From Sphingobacteriia bacterium RIFOXYC2_FULL_35_18 (GTDB lineage: Bacteria; Bacteroidota; Bacteroidia; Chitinophagales; Chitinophagaceae): DNA of 64,000 bases. Positions within the stretch are counted from its first letter, which is position 1. Each line of letters begins with the position of its first letter. The notes below the pieces were generated by a model. The model did no database searches. It had not been told where the DNA came from and saw only the letters and a program-made list of their open reading frames with translations. The stretch covers positions 62,001-126,000 of the forward strand of contig MIAG01000004.1 of assembly GCA_001829005.1 (NCBI GenBank), read 5' to 3'. Shown in pieces: positions 17,700 to 26,608 of this stretch. The translations under genes were made by a program, and so were the position numbers.

Positions 17700-17743
17700 A
17701 ATGCATGAATTATTCCTAAACTTAGGAAAATCAATGCAGACTT

Positions 17744-19135
17744 TTATAAAAGCAATCCCTCTAAAAAAAGATAAGCAAAACTAAAATAGATGATCAGCCC
17801 AGTTACATCCACTAATGTTGCTACAAAAGGGGCGGATGATACGGCTGGGTCGGCTCCTAGTTTCTTTAATAAAATGGGTAACATAGATCCAGTTAAAGTA
17901 CCCCATAATACCACTCCTATAAGTGAAAAGCCTACAGTTGCACCAATCATAGCCCAATGAGGTCCATACACATTAGGGATAATAGAATGCCAAATAGCTA
18001 CTCTAAAAAAGCCCAATAATCCCAATACGGATCCCAATAGTATTCCACTTATAATTTCTCTTTTCAATACCCGCCACCAATCGGAAATATAAATTTCTCC
18101 AACTGCCATCGCTTGGATAATTAAGGTGGATGCTTGAGACCCACTATTGCCTCCACTTGAAATAATTAAGGGAACAAATAAGGCCAATATTAAAGCTTTG
18201 GCAATTTCATCTTCAAAATGTCCCATTGCAGTGGCTGTTAATAATTCACCAATAAATAGTATGATTAACCAGCCTACTCTTTTTCTAAACAATTTTAATA
18301 AGGGAATATCTAAATAGGGTTCATTCAGCGCTTCAGTACCTCCCATTTTTTGCATGTCTTCACTAAACTCTTCATTAGCTACCCATAACATATCATCAAT
18401 GGTCACGATTCCCAATAAGATATTATTTTCATCTACTACGGGCAAAGCTACCCGGTTATTCATCTTAAAGACTTGGCTGGCATTTTCTTGGTCATCATTT
18501 ACTTGTAGAGATACTACTCTCCCATCAATTATTTCATCAATCCTTTTTTCTGGAGCCGCCAAAATAATATCTCTTATTCGAACGTCATCAATTAATAACC
18601 CATTTTCATCAATTACATAAATGACGTCAATGGTTTCACTGTTTCTGGCATACTTACGAATGGTTTCGAATACTTCAGACATGGTATTGTGTAAATACAC
18701 ATATACATAATCTGGTGTCATTAATCGGCCTACACTATCTTCTGGATATCCCAATAAAGAAAGGGTGATTTTTCTTTCTTCTGGATCTAATAATTTGATT
18801 AAATCTCTAATAGCTGCTTTGGGTAATTCTTCTAAAAAATCTGTTCGATCATCTGCCGGCAACTCATTTAATAATTCTGCTGTTTTTGCAGAAGGCAATT
18901 CTTTTACAATGTCTTTTTGCTGTGCAATATCTAAAATTTTAAATACGCTGGCTGCCCTGTGAATGGCCATATTCGCCACAATTCTTGCTTCGTATTCTGG
19001 ATATTCATTAATCAAATCTGCAACATCACTAATATTTTGATCGTTCAAAAATTCCCTTATTTCTAAGGGATCATCGTTTTGAATTAATAATTCAAATTGT
19101 TCAAATAAATTAGGTTGTTCCAGTTCCAAAGACAT
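17744..19135 (-). CDS. mgtE: Magnesium transporter MgtE
   Basis: The 463-residue protein has the MgtE order: N-terminal superhelical domain (about 1-130, with repeated LPADDRTDFLEELP and LLDPEERKITLSLLGY), two CBS domains (135-260, GRLMTPDYVYV) and five C-terminal membrane helices (285-463) containing GGNSGSQASTL, the conserved pore-lining segment. MgtE is a Mg2+-gated Mg2+ channel in the inner membrane. The gene starts 9 bp after the prfB stop on the same strand and is probably co-transcribed with it. A second Mg2+ transporter of the unrelated CorA type is encoded at 58742. Confidence 0.95.
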   Translation of the reverse strand: MSLELEQPNLFEQFELLIQNDDPLEIREFLNDQNISDVADLINEYPEYEARIVANMAIHRAASVFKILDIAQQKDIVKELPSAKTAELLNELPADDRTDFLEELPKAAIRDLIKLLDPEERKITLSLLGYPEDSVGRLMTPDYVYVYLHNTMSEVFETIRKYARNSETIDVIYVIDENGLLIDDVRIRDIILAAPEKRIDEIIDGRVVSLQVNDDQENASQVFKMNNRVALPVVDENNILLGIVTIDDMLWVANEEFSEDMQKMGGTEALNEPYLDIPLLKLFRKRVGWLIILFIGELLTATAMGHFEDEIAKALILALFVPLIISSGGNSGSQASTLIIQAMAVGEIYISDWWRVLKREIISGILLGSVLGLLGFFRVAIWHSIIPNVYGPHWAMIGATVGFSLIGVVLWGTLTGSMLPILLKKLGADPAVSSAPFVATLVDVTGLIIYFSFAYLFLEGLLL

Positions 19136-19144
19136 AATTATAAT

Positions 19145-20234
19145 TTAATTATTTTCTTGTTGCATCATGAGATAAGCCTTAATAAAACCATCAATTTCCC
19201 CATCCATTACAGGCCCTATATTGCCCACTTCATAATCGGTTCTATGATCTTTTATCATTTTATAAGGATGAAACACATAGGACCTTATTTGACTTCCCCA
19301 CTCAATTTTTTTCTTTCCGGCATTGGTGGCATCAATGGCTTCTTGTCTTTTTCTCAACTCTTCTTCATATAGTCTGCTCTTCAACATTTTCATTGCCAAC
19401 TCTCTATTTTCTCCTTGTGTTCTTGCTTGTTGACATTCAACAATTATACCACTAGGTATATGTTTAAGCCGAACAGCCGTTTCTACTTTGTTTACATTCT
19501 GGCCACCACTTCCTCCACTTCTATAGAAAGCCCATTCCAAATCACCAGGGTTTACATTTATTTCTATACTCTCGTCTATAAGAGGATACACAAATACAGA
19601 TGCAAATGAAGTATGTCTTCTTGCATTGCTGTCGAATGGAGAAATACGCACTAAGCGATGTACGCCACTTTCAGCTTTTAAAAACCCATAAGCAAAGTCT
19701 CCATCAAATTGTAATGTTGCACTTTTAATACCAGCACCATCCCCTTCTTGAAAATCAAGTTCAGTCACTTTCCATCCTTGCTTCTCTCCATACATGCGAT
19801 ACATTCTGAGCAACATCTCTGCCCAGTCTTGGCTTTCTGTACCACCTGCTCCAGGATTAATTTGTAGCACTGCAGGCAACTCATCCTCCGGTTTATTGAG
19901 TGTACTTTTAAATTCAGCTTCTTCAATTTGAGAAAGTGCAGATTGAAATGCTTCTTTAGTTTCTTCTTCTGAAGCATCACCAGTTTTCCAATAGTCGAAT
20001 AAAAGAACAAAGTCTTCCACTGCATTCTCTAACTGTTTATACAGCTTCAGCCAGTATTCATTTACCTTAATTTCTTTCATGACCGAAGTTGCTCGGGCAT
20101 TGTCGTCCCAAAAACCAGGTGAAAGGGAAAGTTGTCTATCGGTTTCTACTTTGTATAATCTATTATCGACGTCAAAGAAACCTCCTCAGGACCATTACGC
20201 GGTCCCTCATATATTTAACTTGCTCTATTGTCAT
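19145..20234 (-). CDS. prfB: Peptide chain release factor 2, with programmed +1 frameshift
   Basis: Frame 0 starts at ATG 20234 ([11 protein letters not shown]...LRRFL, 20 codons) and meets TGA at 20174-20172. Skipping T20174 continues in +1 with GAC at 20173 and runs 342 codons to the stop at 19145, giving 362 residues, the normal RF2 length. The junction AGGAGGTTTCTTTGAC carries an internal Shine-Dalgarno-like AGGAGG three bases before the CTT-TGA-C shift site, as in the classical RF2 autoregulation. SPF (198-200, UGA/UAA recognition) and GGQ (243-245, peptide release) are present. A 311-residue reading from ATG 20080 would lack the N-terminal domain and is not the real product. Confidence 0.96.
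20171..20187 (-). promoter_or_regulatory. RF2 programmed frameshift site
   Basis: On the minus strand the site reads AGGAGG TTT CTT TGA C. The slippery CTT (Leu) codon precedes the in-frame UGA, and the SD-like hexamer has the short three-base spacing that promotes +1 slipping. Low RF2 slows termination at UGA, so the shift occurs and RF2 is made. Confidence 0.93.
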
Positions 20235-20238
20235 GTAT

Positions 20239-20246
20239 CAAAAGTA
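20239..20246 (-). promoter_or_regulatory. -7 promoter box of prfB, 4 nt before the ATG
   Basis: TACTTTTG on the minus strand matches the Bacteroidota -7 consensus TAnnTTTG fully. The spacer to the ATG is ATAC, so transcription should begin at or next to the start codon (leaderless). No TTG-type -33 element is seen at 19 bp. Confidence 0.55.
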
Positions 20247-20269
20247 CAAAAGATGTTGCAGGATTTGTG

Positions 20270-23200
20270 TTAGAGTTTCACAAACCTATTTCGAGCAATA
20301 ATCCTTCCTGCCCCTGTAACTAATTCAAGATTGTAAATTCCTTTAGGCAATTGAGCCAACTCTAAATCGTAAACAAAGTTACCTGTTGTTGTACCAGTGA
20401 TGATTCGTTTATTTACCATAATCACCCCATTATTAGATATGACTTTGAGATAAGTACTACTATTGGTTAAAGGAGTAAAAATAATTTTGGCAGAATTGAT
20501 TACTGGATTAGGGAAAAAATAAATTTGTTGCTCTGTGGTTAAATCGGCCCTAATATCAATGGTATCAGAAATAGAGGTACAAAGATTGGTATCCGTTACC
20601 GCAATATTGTATCGGCCAATGGTTGAATAAAAAACAAATAATTTATCGGTTGTATCTGGTATAGCATTCAATTGTGTTCCATTTCTATACCATAAAATTT
20701 TACTAATCACTTTTCCTGAATCTGCAGATGCAATTAATCTAGTTGTATCTCCAGGTAAAATATTTTGTTTCCCAAGAATGGCAAGAGCTGCGCCAGGTAA
20801 TGGCTTGGTGTTTACTGTAATTTTCTGTCTAACACTCTCGCAACCTGCTAAAGTATTTGTGCGAGAAACCCAATAAGTTGCAGTACCAACAGTACTTGTT
20901 ATTGGAGTAGGTGCAGTTGTTGCACCAATTCCACCATTCGCCCTTGTATACCATAGCAAACTATCACCTAAAGCTCCCAAAGGTCTTGCTGTTTCATTTA
21001 GGCAATATTGTATATCAAATACCACAGGTTTAGCTGGAGTATAGCCGCTGTCTAATCTAAAGTCATCTGAATTAGCCGAACACCCGCTAAAGCTAGTGGC
21101 CAATGCATTATAAACGCCTTTTGTTTTAGGTTGAATGGAGAAAATGGTATCAGTTATACTATATTGTTGAATTCGAAAATTATTCATCTCAGCAACAAAT
21201 AAATTGCCGTCTAAATCAACAAAGCTACTTCCGGGTAAATCCAATTGATCAGCCCCAGTTCCTTTTTCAATTCCGCCTGCAATAACTTGCCCTGAGTCTG
21301 CTCCAACTCTCCAACTCTTGACTCTGTTGGCAGTTCCTCCCTCAGTTATGATTAATTGATTATTGGCATCCAAAAAAACATTTAAAGGAGACACAATTTG
21401 ATTGGCATTATTCCCTTTGCCTTTTCCACCAGCAACAGTAGTTCCTCTAATATCGCCTAATTTCCATCTTTGAATTCGGTCATTTTGAGAATCGGCTATA
21501 TAAATATTTTCTCTTTGATCTACAAAAACACCCAAGGGATTACTCAATTGATTTGCCCCGGCACCGGCAAAATTACCTCCAGCAACCGTTTTACCTGCAA
21601 TGCTTCCTTTAATCCAAAGTTGAATTCTAGCATTTAACGCATCAGCAATATAAACGGATCCATATGCATCTACAAACACACTTGTTGGATAAGACAATTG
21701 ATTGGGCTTGATACCTCTACCATTTCCGCCAGCAACAACAGTTCCTGTTGTATCACCTTCTTTCCAAACCAATATTCGATCATTGTCTGTATCAGCGATG
21801 TATAAAAGTCCGTCGGCTGTTACAAAAATACCCGTAGGATTATTTAATTGGCTCAATCTTTTACCTGCACCCCTTCCGCCCGCAACAGTTATTCCTGCTT
21901 TAGCGCCAGGAACCCATTTTTGTATTCGATGATTCCATTGATCACATACAAAAATATTTTTCTTTTCATCTACAAAAACAAAACTGGGTCTACCAAATTG
22001 AGTAGAGTCTGTTCCACCAACCAGCTTACCAGCAACCGTTTCAGCAGTTTTACTAAAGCCAGTGGTCATATTAATTAATGTGTCGTTATTTAGCGTCCAT
22101 AGAACATTTCTTACTCTTGGGTTACTAGACAATTTCATTGGTTCATTTGAAACACAAGTAGGACTGATAATATTCAGCACTGGTTTTTTATATACAGTAA
22201 TCGTTACATCCGCAGTAGAGTTACAACCATTACCAATTGATGAAACAACCGTATACTTAGTTGTTACAGAAGGCCTTGCAATAATGGTATCTCTGTTGGT
22301 TGCACTTAACCCTGCTGCAGGCGACCACCTATAATTATTAGATCCAGTTACAATAAGATTGGCCTGACCGCCCTCGCAAATTGCGGTGGTATCATTTTTG
22401 ATTTTCAAATTGGGCGCTACAACTACAAACGCGTTGCCCGATCCAGTAACACAACCAGAGAAAGATGCAGATAAAGCAGTATAAGTTCCTGAAATTCCTG
22501 TTTGTAATACGGTATCTGCTCCTGCTGTTATGGTATATTTTTGTATCCGATAATTCCTGCTATCTGCCACATACATATTTCCTTCTAAGTCAATTCCAAC
22601 AGCATTGGGTAATTGCAATTGATCTAATGCAGAACCAGAACTTCCGTTTGCTAATCCTGCTACAGTAGTTCCTACAGTATCATATAAGGCCCAGCGATGA
22701 ATCCTATTGTTACCTCTGTCTGCAATAAACATATTGCTATTTCCATCTACAAAAATTCCAGCTGGAAAGTTTAATTGATTGGGTAATGTACCAGGGCCTC
22801 GATTACCGGCAGCAACTGCTCCTACCAAACTTGTTTGGTCATAAAACATGATTCGATGGTTTTCTGCATCAGCCACAAATAAATTATTCCGCTGATCTAC
22901 ATAAACAGCTTGTGGATTATTTAATCTAACCCCATCACCTCCAGGTATGCCAGTTCCTGCAACTGTTTTAACTTGCGAACCAGAATTGCTCCACTTTTGT
23001 ACCCGATGATTACCCGCATCGGCTATATAAATATTTCCATAACTATCTACAAAAACACTGGCAGGGAAATTTAATTGATAAGTGCTATTACCAGCACCTA
23101 ATCCACCAGCTACTGTAGTTCCAATAGTTGCTCCTTTCGCAAAATATTGAATACGATGATTGTTTTGATCTGCTACATATATATTACCTGCAACATCCAC

Positions 23201-25030
23201 AAATACGCCTGTGGGATAATTAAGTTGATCGTTTGCACTACCTTCTCCTTTTCCACCTACAACAGTGGTGCCCACCAAATCGCCTGGCTTCCAAAGTTGA
23301 ATTCTGTGATTGACTGCATCTGCTATATAAACATTTCCTTTAGGGTCAACAAAAGCTCCCATGGGTAAGCCAAATTGACTGGCACCATTTCCAATACCAT
23401 TGCCTCCTGCAAAAGCAGTTCCAATTTTACTCCATTCTGGGAAAAAACTACCTGCTTTAATTCCATTGTTCCTAAAGTAATTTAAACTAGCTGGTCGCTC
23501 ACCTAAAATGGTGGTAGTAATTTTTGTAGCATCAGGAGATAAACAAATAGTAGGAGTTACCACTGGAATTGATCTTGAACCAACATTAATTGTTAAAGCT
23601 CTAAATGAAACACAACCGCTATCGGTTAAAGAATTAATTCCATAAAAAGTAGTTGAATCAGGTTTAAGTAAATAAGTACTATCATTTATTTTATTAACTC
23701 CAGTATTAGGGAACCAAGTATAATTGGTACTTCCAGTTAATTTTATTTCAGCCACATCACCAGTACAAATGGCTGTTTTACCAGTAATATTTATATCTGG
23801 CTTAGGGTTTACATATATGATATTTGATTGTTGAACACAACCTGAAAAAGAATTAACCCTTGCCATATAAACACCCCCTTGGTAAGGTCTTAATTCGGTA
23901 TTGATTGGAACCACCCCATATTGCTGCACTCTTGCATTTTGTTGATCTAATACAAATAAATTACCTGATGCATCAAATGCAATACCGGTAGGGTAATTAA
24001 ATTGATTGTTGTCTGAGCCATTGCTACCATTATCGCTCCCAGCAATGGTAACCATACCTACACCATTGTTAAATAATTTTTGAACACGATTATTGCCAGC
24101 TTCAATAACATATACATCTCCAAAAGCATCCACTAAAACATCTACTGGTTGAAATAAATATCCGTAACCTGTACCTTTTCCTAATTGACCCATTACGGTA
24201 GTTCCAACAGAATTTCCCAACCGAAATCGTTGTACTCTGTTATTTGCAGAGTCTGCTACATAAATATTCAAATTGCGATCTACCGCAACACCTTGTGGGC
24301 TATTTAAACGCAGAGAGTCTGATCCAGCACCGAAGCCACCTGCAACAGTTAACCCTGAAGCTCCACCTTGTGCCCATCTTTGTATACGATGATTTCCAGC
24401 ATCAGCTATATACACAAAACCCTGTGCATCTACATAAACGTCTCTTGGATCACTTAGCTGATTAGCCCCAGCACCTTTCCCATTACCCCCAGCTACCAAA
24501 AATCCATTGCTAGATCCTGGTGCAAAACGAAGTACTCGATTATTATACTGATCGGTTACAAATAAATTTCCAAAGCCATCAATAAATAATCCCGCAGGCT
24601 TGTTTAATTGATTAGGCATATTGCCTCCACCATTTCCCCCTGCAACTGTTACTCCATCAGGTGTATTCTTGTTATAAGCAACAACTCTATTATTAATGGT
24701 GTCGGAAACATAAATATTTCCGCTATTGTCAATTGCTATACCGTTGGTTCCGGAAACCTTAGGTTTACCGGCAATATTACCACTTACTACAGGAGTAGCA
24801 ACCGTACTTAAAGAAGCTTTTGTTTTTTGAATTACAGAGTCATTGAGAATCCACTCTATTTGGTAAGGACTTCGACTAAATGTACCCGTTATGGTTCCTT
24901 CTCCAGCGCATTTAGGACCCGAGATACTTACAAATACGCATTGCGCAGTTAATAGCTGTGTTGCAAAAATTAGCAACATGGCCATAAACCCTTTTACACA
25001 ATATATACTTGTCTTAGACATCAACTTCAT
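20270..25030 (-). CDS. Giant secreted NHL-repeat protein with type IX secretion tail
   Basis: This 1586-residue protein has a signal peptide (about 1-30, LLTAQC). Three blocks of six NHL repeats (roughly 85-375, 535-830 and 1000-1300) alternate with PKD/Ig-like modules of about 80 residues bearing paired cysteines. The repeat core is VFVDxxGNIYVADxxNHRIQ, then GTTVAGGxGxG. Six NHL repeats form one six-bladed propeller, so three propellers are expected. The last 80 residues (YFFPNPVINSAKIIF to the end) are a type A C-terminal sorting domain of the type IX secretion system. It is probably a surface adhesin or binding protein; the ligand is unknown. prfB follows 35 bp downstream. Confidence 0.93.
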   Translation of the reverse strand: MKLMSKTSIYCVKGFMAMLLIFATQLLTAQCVFVSISGPKCAGEGTITGTFSRSPYQIEWILNDSVIQKTKASLSTVATPVVSGNIAGKPKVSGTNGIAIDNSGNIYVSDTINNRVVAYNKNTPDGVTVAGGNGGGNMPNQLNKPAGLFIDGFGNLFVTDQYNNRVLRFAPGSSNGFLVAGGNGKGAGANQLSDPRDVYVDAQGFVYIADAGNHRIQRWAQGGASGLTVAGGFGAGSDSLRLNSPQGVAVDRNLNIYVADSANNRVQRFRLGNSVGTTVMGQLGKGTGYGYLFQPVDVLVDAFGDVYVIEAGNNRVQKLFNNGVGMVTIAGSDNGSNGSDNNQFNYPTGIAFDASGNLFVLDQQNARVQQYGVVPINTELRPYQGGVYMARVNSFSGCVQQSNIIYVNPKPDINITGKTAICTGDVAEIKLTGSTNYTWFPNTGVNKINDSTYLLKPDSTTFYGINSLTDSGCVSFRALTINVGSRSIPVVTPTICLSPDATKITTTILGERPASLNYFRNNGIKAGSFFPEWSKIGTAFAGGNGIGNGASQFGLPMGAFVDPKGNVYIADAVNHRIQLWKPGDLVGTTVVGGKGEGSANDQLNYPTGVFVDVAGNIYVADQNNHRIQYFAKGATIGTTVAGGLGAGNSTYQLNFPASVFVDSYGNIYIADAGNHRVQKWSNSGSQVKTVAGTGIPGGDGVRLNNPQAVYVDQRNNLFVADAENHRIMFYDQTSLVGAVAAGNRGPGTLPNQLNFPAGIFVDGNSNMFIADRGNNRIHRWALYDTVGTTVAGLANGSSGSALDQLQLPNAVGIDLEGNMYVADSRNYRIQKYTITAGADTVLQTGISGTYTALSASFSGCVTGSGNAFVVVAPNLKIKNDTTAICEGGQANLIVTGSNNYRWSPAAGLSATNRDTIIARPSVTTKYTVVSSIGNGCNSTADVTITVYKKPVLNIISPTCVSNEPMKLSSNPRVRNVLWTLNNDTLINMTTGFSKTAETVAGKLVGGTDSTQFGRPSFVFVDEKKNIFVCDQWNHRIQKWVPGAKAGITVAGGRGAGKRLSQLNNPTGIFVTADGLLYIADTDNDRILVWKEGDTTGTVVAGGNGRGIKPNQLSYPTSVFVDAYGSVYIADALNARIQLWIKGSIAGKTVAGGNFAGAGANQLSNPLGVFVDQRENIYIADSQNDRIQRWKLGDIRGTTVAGGKGKGNNANQIVSPLNVFLDANNQLIITEGGTANRVKSWRVGADSGQVIAGGIEKGTGADQLDLPGSSFVDLDGNLFVAEMNNFRIQQYSITDTIFSIQPKTKGVYNALATSFSGCSANSDDFRLDSGYTPAKPVVFDIQYCLNETARPLGALGDSLLWYTRANGGIGATTAPTPITSTVGTATYWVSRTNTLAGCESVRQKITVNTKPLPGAALAILGKQNILPGDTTRLIASADSGKVISKILWYRNGTQLNAIPDTTDKLFVFYSTIGRYNIAVTDTNLCTSISDTIDIRADLTTEQQIYFFPNPVINSAKIIFTPLTNSSTYLKVISNNGVIMVNKRIITGTTTGNFVYDLELAQLPKGIYNLELVTGAGRIIARNRFVKL

Positions 25031-25096
25031 TTCTGGTTATGACAAAATAATTGTTCCAATGCTGTATTACAGCAATTGATAGGGTGCGGTTAAAAA

Positions 25097-25466
25097 TACC
25101 ATAAACCTCGTAAGCCGGATTCTGTTTCAACTCCATCATTTATCTAGCCACAACATTACTGCTGTGATCTTGCTGCCTACCCTGGATTGCGCTCCAATAA
25201 ATTGGAAACGAGAGCGAGCAACTCTACAACAATCCTTTACATGGCATTACAGTACCCAAGGTTTACCCTCAACAAATGTTACCATTTGTCATCGTGAGCT
25301 CTTACCTCACATTTTCACCTTTTCCATGTTTTACCATGGTAGTTATTTTCTGTGGCACTCTCTCTTTCCCAATAAATTGAGAAGCCGGCGCTTAACCGGT
25401 GGGTTGCTCTATACTGTCCGGACTTTCCTCCCCAATAAATTGGAGCGATGGTTCGGGTTTATAGTA
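25097..25466 (-). ncRNA. rnpB: RNase P RNA
   Basis: The minus strand carries the conserved 5' block GGAGGAAAGTCCGGACA (around 25420-25436) and the 3' block ACAGAATCCGGCTTACGAGG, which with the closing stem define bacterial type A RNase P RNA. The ends are set by P1: TACTATAAACC at 25466-25456 pairs with GGTTTATGGTA at 25107-25097 (11 bp, one G-U). Length about 370 nt. Three copies of a small hairpin CCAA-UUUA-UUGG occur within it (separate entry). A TATTTTTAA stretch follows the 3' end. Open frames on the opposite strand here are not genes. Confidence 0.95.
25194..25443. repeat. Three copies of a CAATAAATTG mini-hairpin inside rnpB
   Basis: Copies lie at 25194-25205 (CCAATAAATTGG), 25370-25379 (CAATAAATTG, with flanking C and G) and 25432-25443 (CCAATAAATTGG). 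In the RNA each reads CCAAUUUAUUGG, a 4-bp stem with a UUUA loop, at three different helices of the same RNA. Confidence 0.8.
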
Positions 25467-25470
25467 CTTA

Positions 25471-25478
25471 CGAAGATA
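25471..25478 (-). promoter_or_regulatory. Putative -7 box of rnpB
   Basis: TATCTTCG on the minus strand matches TAnnTTTG at five of six fixed positions. It is followed by TAAG and then by the first base of P1. The 4-nt distance equals the box-to-ATG distance at four protein genes, which supports the placement of the transcription start. No clear -33 element. Confidence 0.4.
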
Positions 25479-25582
25479 CGTATTGAGTGGCCAATGTGGT
25501 CTATAGGACGATTGAATAAGCAGATAGGCATAAAAAATACCCAATACTTGGTATAATTTATACATCAATTAATGCCGAAAAA

Positions 25583-26608
25583 CTAATATTGAAAGAATAC
25601 TTGTGTTGCCCCATATCCAAAACGGGCATCATATTGATTGTAAAAATGCTTTACTTCTCTTCGAGTTTTAAGTAATTCGTGTACTTCTTCACGGAGTTTC
25701 CCAGTTCCTACCCCATGAATAATGACAAGTTCCGCTTGTTTGTGTGCTACTGCCAAATCCACCCATTTTTCTAATTCAGCTAATTGTAACGTTAACATTT
25801 CAAAATTGCTCATTTGAGCATGCTCATTGGTCAATTTTTCAATATGCAAATCAATTACAGATCTTGCAGGAGGTAAGAATTCTTTTACTCGGCCAGCATC
25901 ATATACTTTATACCCTTTAGCACGTAAACTATCTAATGGCAATGCTTCTAATGCTTTATCGGGATAGTCATTAAAAAGGGAATAAGAAAAAGTGGGCTCA
26001 TTATTTTCTTTTAATGTTTCAATTTTTTGAAATACATGTTTAGGTTTCAATTTTAATTGAACTTCAAAATGTTCTGCTTTTCCTTTTTGTGGATTTTGTA
26101 AACTAAAATCAATAGAAAAAGAAGGGGTATCATTCACCGCTTCAAATTTGATATCGTGCAAATAAAAATCATGGAAAGGTTGAACCTCATTTTTCAATGA
26201 AAAAAATTCCTCCCCATTAAAATATTGCCGATAAATAAATTGATAACCCTGATTGGTTTTGTTAACCAAATGTATTTTTAGTAGTTCTACTACTTCGTCA
26301 TTAAAATCATCTAAAGCAAATTTTGGGATAAAAGACAGCCATACTCCATCAGATACTTTGATTTGATTGGGTTGTGGCTTTTCTTTTGGAACCTGATCTA
26401 CATAAGTTTTGGGTTCAATTTTTTTGGAAGGAATATTTTTTTTCTCTGTAAATCTTTTAAAATACGGAAAATCAATCTGATCCATATAAGCAGGAAACTT
26501 CACTCCTCTAACTTCAATCATCACCATTTTGTCGTTGATAATTTCAATTACCTTACCTTCTTCATTGCTGTGCAACACTAAAATATCATCTCCGATTTGG
26601 TACTTCAT
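25583..26608 (-). CDS. DUF2027 protein with C-terminal Smr domain
   Basis: The start is ATG 26608, which overlaps the permease stop by 3 bases (ATGA); the frame stays open further upstream, but the MKYQIGDDILVLHSNEEG N-terminus is the family start. The protein has 341 residues: an SH3-like N-terminus (1-60, KVIEIINDKMVMIEVRG), a DUF2027 beta-sandwich (about 95-230) and a C-terminal Smr domain (260-341) with DLHIEKL and IHGVGTGKLREEV. Smr domains are nucleases acting on DNA junctions or on RNA in ribosome rescue; the composite Bacteroidota protein has no settled role that I know. It is translationally coupled to the amino-acid permease. Confidence 0.85.
   Translation of the reverse strand: MKYQIGDDILVLHSNEEGKVIEIINDKMVMIEVRGVKFPAYMDQIDFPYFKRFTEKKNIPSKKIEPKTYVDQVPKEKPQPNQIKVSDGVWLSFIPKFALDDFNDEVVELLKIHLVNKTNQGYQFIYRQYFNGEEFFSLKNEVQPFHDFYLHDIKFEAVNDTPSFSIDFSLQNPQKGKAEHFEVQLKLKPKHVFQKIETLKENNEPTFSYSLFNDYPDKALEALPLDSLRAKGYKVYDAGRVKEFLPPARSVIDLHIEKLTNEHAQMSNFEMLTLQLAELEKWVDLAVAHKQAELVIIHGVGTGKLREEVHELLKTRREVKHFYNQYDARFGYGATQVFFQY

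Noticed and set aside
19145..20080. RF2 as a 311-residue protein starting at ATG 20080
   Set aside because: The N-terminal domain is encoded upstream and joined by the classical +1 frameshift at 20174.
21702..24811. Several plus-strand open frames of 60-90 codons opposite the NHL gene
   Set aside because: They mirror the repeated minus-strand coding sequence and show no independent start signals or domains.
25164..25556. 130-codon plus-strand open frame
   Set aside because: It is the complement of rnpB, whose conserved 5' and 3' blocks and P1 pairing are clear. The protein has no recognisable domain.
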